Positions 5,394 to 8,001 of a DNA stretch of 8,001 bases are shown here, one piece after another. This stretch comes from an uncultured Bacilli bacterium (GTDB taxonomy: Bacteria; Bacillota_I; Bacilli_A; RF39; UBA660), in assembly GCA_947630415.1 (NCBI GenBank), contig CANRHM010000054.1:1-8001 (forward strand). Reading direction: 5' to 3'. The stretch's first letter is position 1, and every line of letters starts with the position of its first letter. A program made the translations under genes and the position numbers. Under the pieces are notes generated by a model that saw only the letters and a list, made by a program, of their open reading frames with translations, ran no database searches and was not told where the DNA came from.

Positions 5394-7043
5394 TTCGTGG
5401 AAACAACTCTTTCCAATAAATTCTCTTAATATAGAGTCATCTGGAATATCTTCGGAAGGAATCGGTAAAAAAGCTCTTAAGAAATTGATAAGTCGTTTAG
5501 CCTCTTCGTAATATGGACTAGATGCATCAACAGAATAAAGAAGAGGTTCAACATAAGTTTTTAAAACCCCTAATTCATAGATTAAAGAAGTGTTAAAAAT
5601 AAAGTCTCCTTCATCTTGATATGGGAAAATATATTTTTCTTCTCCTGCTCTTACCTTAGACCATATCTTAAGCGTATCTTCTACTTTGTAACCTCTTGTT
5701 TTATTATCTCTAACAACTCTTCTTAAAAGACGGTTATCGGTCGATGGAATACGATTTTGATTATCAATACTTAGTGTTGTTAAAGGAGATAAGTAGATCT
5801 TACATTTTTGACTCTTAGGAATATCCTTTAAAATCGTAGGATTTAATCCATGAATTCCTTCTATTAATAAGAGTTCATTTTCACCTAAATGAATTTTTTT
5901 CTTAAACTCTTTCATACCTATTAAGAAATTAAAGGTTGGAACCGTGACTGTTTCTCCTTTTAAAAGAGAAGCTATTTGATTATTGAATAATTCCAAATCA
6001 ACGGCATCTAAACATTCAAAATCAGGTTCGCCATCAATTCCAAGTGGTGTTTCATTTCGATCTTTAAAATAATCATCCATCGATAAAGGAATCGGATTCA
6101 TTCCAAAACTACGTAAATACATCGATAACTTACGGTTCGTTGTAGTTTTTCCCGAAGAAGTAGGACCTGCAATTAAAATAACTTTAACTTCATTTCTTCT
6201 TTGTTCAATAGCTCTTGCAATTTCTAAAAGTTTTTGATTTTGTAACGTTTCTGAGATACGAATAATATCCCCTATATTACCTTGTGATACGACTTTATTT
6301 AATTCACTAACATTTTCAAGATGCATCACTTTTTCCCAAGTTCTAGATTCATTAAAGGCTTGAAACATTTTTTCACGATGTTCATAAGGTTTAATTCCTT
6401 TTTCCATATAAATGGTAGGAAATCTTAACACAAAACCTTCTTCATTTATATAAGTAAGTTCAAAAAAAGATAATTGTTTGGTATTAACCGGCATCAAGCC
6501 ATAGAAATAACTATAATTGTTTCCTAGTTTATATAACGTAACATAGGTATTGGTGTTATAGCGCATAATATCTGCCTTGGCCGTATCCCCTATACTATCA
6601 AAATACTGAATAGCATCCATTCTAGTAACATTCATTTTAGTAATTGGAAGTTCAAGATCCACTAACTCATGCATTTTTTGTTCTAATCTTTGAACCTTTT
6701 CTTCCGTCAAAGAGACATCCGTTTCGATATAGAGTCCTTTATCGATCGAATGAAGTACTTTGTAATTAGAAGAAGGACCAAATAGTTCTTTTCCTGCACA
6801 CAAAGTTAAAAAGATAAGTCCATTTAAATAGATACGATTGGCGGTTCGGTCTTTCAAATCATAAAAAGAAATAACGCCTTCTTTTTTAATCGGTTGATTT
6901 AATTCTTGATATACTCCATTAAAAGACGCAATGACAATAGGATAAGCAAAGTCTTTTTCATAGCTTTTGCTAAGTTCTAAAAAAGTTGTATTTTTCCCTA
7001 TTTCCAACGTTTTATCTTGGACTTTAACTTTAATATTTTCCAT
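5391..7043 (-). CDS. Predicted uridine/nucleoside kinase with ThrRS-like N-terminal domains
   Basis: This 550-residue protein has a three-part layout. Residues 1 to about 62 form a TGS-like domain (IKVKVQDKTLEIGKNTTFLE). Residues of about 65-230 resemble the second additional domain of threonyl-tRNA synthetase. Residues of about 285-500 form a phosphoribulokinase/uridine-kinase P-loop domain with Walker A GPTSSGKTT (293-301), the substrate loop MDDYFKDR, and a Walker B-like strand LLLIEGIHGLNP. The basic stretch NRLLRRVVRD fits the kinase lid. The expected reaction is ATP-dependent phosphorylation of uridine or cytidine in the cytosol (pyrimidine salvage); the exact substrate is not certain. 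This fused architecture is known in Firmicutes and Thermotoga. A longer frame begins at a GTG (7055), but that codon lies inside the ribosome binding site GTGGGTG. Likely starts are ATG 7043 (chosen) or GTG 7046. The gene is monocistronic. Confidence 0.9.
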   Translation of the reverse strand: MENIKVKVQDKTLEIGKNTTFLELSKSYEKDFAYPIVIASFNGVYQELNQPIKKEGVISFYDLKDRTANRIYLNGLIFLTLCAGKELFGPSSNYKVLHSIDKGLYIETDVSLTEEKVQRLEQKMHELVDLELPITKMNVTRMDAIQYFDSIGDTAKADIMRYNTNTYVTLYKLGNNYSYFYGLMPVNTKQLSFFELTYINEEGFVLRFPTIYMEKGIKPYEHREKMFQAFNESRTWEKVMHLENVSELNKVVSQGNIGDIIRISETLQNQKLLEIARAIEQRRNEVKVILIAGPTSSGKTTTNRKLSMYLRSFGMNPIPLSMDDYFKDRNETPLGIDGEPDFECLDAVDLELFNNQIASLLKGETVTVPTFNFLIGMKEFKKKIHLGENELLLIEGIHGLNPTILKDIPKSQKCKIYLSPLTTLSIDNQNRIPSTDNRLLRRVVRDNKTRGYKVEDTLKIWSKVRAGEEKYIFPYQDEGDFIFNTSLIYELGVLKTYVEPLLYSVDASSPYYEEAKRLINFLRAFLPIPSEDIPDDSILREFIGKSCFHE

Positions 7044-7077
7044 CACAAAAGTCACCCACTTATTCTATTCTATGCCT

Positions 7078-7086
7078 ATTGTATCA
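7078..7086 (-). promoter_or_regulatory. Extended -10 promoter of the nucleoside kinase gene
   Basis: The minus strand reads TGATACAAT: TACAAT (5 of 6) with the TGn extension. The -35 region is a T-run without a clear match. The predicted start near 7070 leaves a leader of about 27 bases. Confidence 0.6.
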
Positions 7087-7114
7087 TAAATAAGAAGAAA
7101 AAAAAAGAGGACAT

Positions 7115-7146
7115 AAAGTAAAGATATTTTGTCGAGATTTTACTTT
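7115..7146. repeat. Inverted repeat in the clpP promoter region
   Basis: AAAGTAAA (7115-7122) and TTTACTTT (7139-7146) are perfect inverted 8-base arms separated by 16 bases. The right arm ends one base before the clpP -10 hexamer and the left arm lies upstream of the -35 position. The arms are AT-rich and could arise by chance, but the placement suits a repressor operator. The arms do not match the CtsR (GGTCAAA direct repeat) or CIRCE consensus. Confidence 0.4.
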
Positions 7147-7147
7147 C

Positions 7148-7153
7148 TATAAT
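7148..7153 (+). promoter_or_regulatory. -10 element of the clpP promoter
   Basis: This is a perfect TATAAT. The hexamer 17 bases upstream is TATTTT, a poor -35, and there is no TGn extension, so the promoter may need an activator or an alternative contact. The predicted start is near 7160, with a leader of about 53 bases before the ATG. Confidence 0.6.
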
Positions 7154-7212
7154 GGACAAGAAATGGAATAAAATTTATATCTTTTTCTAATCTTATTAAT
7201 AGGTGATGATTT

Positions 7213-7791
7213 ATGAATTTAGTACCTATGGTAGTAGAAAGAGAAGCAAATGGAGAACGAAGCTACGATATTTTCTCAAGGCTCTTAAAAAATAGAATTA
7301 TTTTATTGAGTGGTGAAATCGATGATGACTCTGCTAATTTAGTGGTAGCTCAACTACTTTATTTGGATTCCCTCAACCACGATGATATATCATTATATAT
7401 CAACTCTCCAGGAGGCGTTATCACTTCTGGAATGGCGATATTAGATACCATGAATTTTATTAAAAGCGATGTTTCTACCATATGTGTCGGAATGGCTGCA
7501 AGTATGGCCGCTTTTCTTCTTTCCTGTGGTAGCAAAGGAAAAAGATTTGCTTTACCCAATGCCGAAGTGATGATTCATCAACCTCTAGGGGGAGCAAAAG
7601 GGCAAGCAACAGAGATTCAAATAGCTGCCGAACATATCCTAAAAATGAAAAAACGTCTCAATAAAATGCTTGCCAAAAACACCGGTAAACCAATAGAAAC
7701 AATTGAACAAGACACCGAACGAGATCATTTTTTAGATGCCAAAGAAGCCAAAGAATATGGTTTAATTGATGATATCATAGAAAAAAGATAG
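7213..7791 (+). CDS. clpP: ATP-dependent Clp protease, proteolytic subunit ClpP
   Basis: ClpP forms the tetradecameric serine peptidase chamber that degrades proteins unfolded by ClpX or ClpC ATPases in the cytosol. The frame has 192 residues, typical of Firmicute ClpP, with a very short N-terminal segment before VVERE. The catalytic triad is complete: S97 in GMAASMAA, H122 in MIHQPLGG and D171 in ERDHFLDAKEA, with the standard family spacings of 25 and 49 residues. The oxyanion strand SPGG (65-68) is present. The start ATG follows AGGTGA with a 6-base spacer. It is the only plus-strand protein gene in the window and is monocistronic; it runs towards whiA and shares a terminator with it. I see no CtsR box upstream, unlike clpP of Bacillus. 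Confidence 0.98.
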   Translation: MNLVPMVVEREANGERSYDIFSRLLKNRIILLSGEIDDDSANLVVAQLLYLDSLNHDDISLYINSPGGVITSGMAILDTMNFIKSDVSTICVGMAASMAAFLLSCGSKGKRFALPNAEVMIHQPLGGAKGQATEIQIAAEHILKMKKRLNKMLAKNTGKPIETIEQDTERDHFLDAKEAKEYGLIDDIIEKR

Positions 7792-7807
7792 GACTTTCTA
7801 TCTTTTT
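7782..7807. terminator. Bidirectional terminator shared by clpP and whiA
   Basis: AAAAAGATAG (7782-7791) and CTATCTTTTT (7798-7807) are perfect 10-base inverted arms around GACTTT. Each arm ends in a T-run on its own strand. The TAG of clpP is the last three bases of the left arm, and the TAG of whiA is the first three bases of the right arm (minus strand), so both stop codons lie in the stem. Confidence 0.85.
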
Positions 7808-8001
7808 GTTTGTTTCATTCTGTTAACTAAATCCCGAATCTTACGAAAACGATGATTAAGACCCGACTTAGTTATCTTATTTCCCGTTTCTAAAGAAATT
7901 ATTTCACTTAATTCAATTAACGAACTCTCAGGATATTTAAGTCGATAAGTGGCTGCTTCTTTTGTTTTATCATCTAACAAATCAAGTCCTACAGCATCGA
8001 T
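7798..8001 (-). CDS. whiA: Sporulation/cell-division regulator WhiA, C-terminal part (cut by the window edge)
   Basis: The frame is open to the right edge. The visible 67 residues are the C-terminal helix-turn-helix region of WhiA: IDAVGLDLL, then a segment ending RLKYPESSLIELSEII, then ITKSGLNHRFRKIRDLVNRM. This matches the family's typical ending (RYP..SL.ELGE, SKSGVNHRLRKI). WhiA is a DNA-binding protein with a LAGLIDADG-like N-terminal domain, conserved across Gram-positive bacteria. It influences cell division and chromosome segregation in Bacillus and sporulation in Streptomyces. A TTG at 7980 could be mistaken for a start, but coding clearly continues upstream, so this is a fragment and not a small gene. 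In Bacilli, whiA usually follows the rapZ and yvcK-type genes, which would lie beyond the right edge. It converges on clpP. Confidence 0.93.
   Translation of the reverse strand: MDAVGLDLLDDKTKEAATYRLKYPESSLIELSEIISLETGNKITKSGLNHRFRKIRDLVNRMKQTKR

Noticed and set aside
7359..7559. Minus-strand open frame of 66 residues inside clpP
   Set aside because: It is an antisense shadow of clpP with no ribosome binding site or family match.
7798..7980. A separate 60-residue HTH protein starting at TTG 7980
   Set aside because: The frame stays open upstream to the window edge and the sequence continues to match WhiA, so this is the end of whiA and not a small gene.

Overview
The window is AT-rich bacterial DNA, gene-dense, with strong GAGG-type ribosome binding sites, extended -10 promoters (TGnTATAAT) and short U-tract hairpin terminators. 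The gene set (pgk, gap, clpP, whiA, a kinase with a ThrRS-like N-terminus, a flippase-like membrane protein) points to a low-GC Firmicute, probably a small-genome Bacilli, Erysipelotrichia or RF39-type gut lineage. TGA is used as a stop codon in the DUF3800 gene and tryptophans are TGG, so this is not a code-4 mycoplasma. The lineage is inferred from style and gene content, not from any search.

Layout, left to right. Positions 1-2593 (minus strand) form a three-gene operon read from a promoter at about 2620: pgk, then a 150-residue protein of unknown function starting 2 bases after pgk, then a multi-pass membrane protein (lysylphosphatidylglycerol-synthase/YbhN-type transmembrane family) that runs off the left edge. 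Positions 2642-3100 hold a single NUDIX hydrolase gene with its own promoter and a terminator folded around its stop codon. Positions 3098-3476 contain no protein gene. They hold a minus-strand terminator and, on the plus strand, a promoter followed by a strongly structured RNA of about 130 nt with its own terminator. This RNA ends 6 bases from the stop codon of the gene at 3477-4145 (minus), a DUF3800 protein with an RNase H-like signature. Positions 4220-5350 hold gap with its own promoter and terminator. Positions 5356-7085 hold a predicted uridine/nucleoside kinase. Positions 7115-7807 hold the only plus-strand protein gene, clpP, which converges on the 3' end of whiA (minus, cut by the right edge) at a shared bidirectional terminator.

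How the genes fit together. gap and pgk catalyse consecutive glycolytic steps and are often adjacent in Firmicutes. Here they are separated by a block of about 1.6 kb (DUF3800 gene, structured RNA, NUDIX gene), each part with its own transcription signals. ClpP and WhiA are housekeeping proteolysis and cell-cycle functions. The most interesting part is the DUF3800 gene plus the convergent structured RNA. DUF3800 genes are known to be associated with several families of conserved RNA structures, and this locus looks like an accessory RNA-protein module placed between two glycolytic genes.
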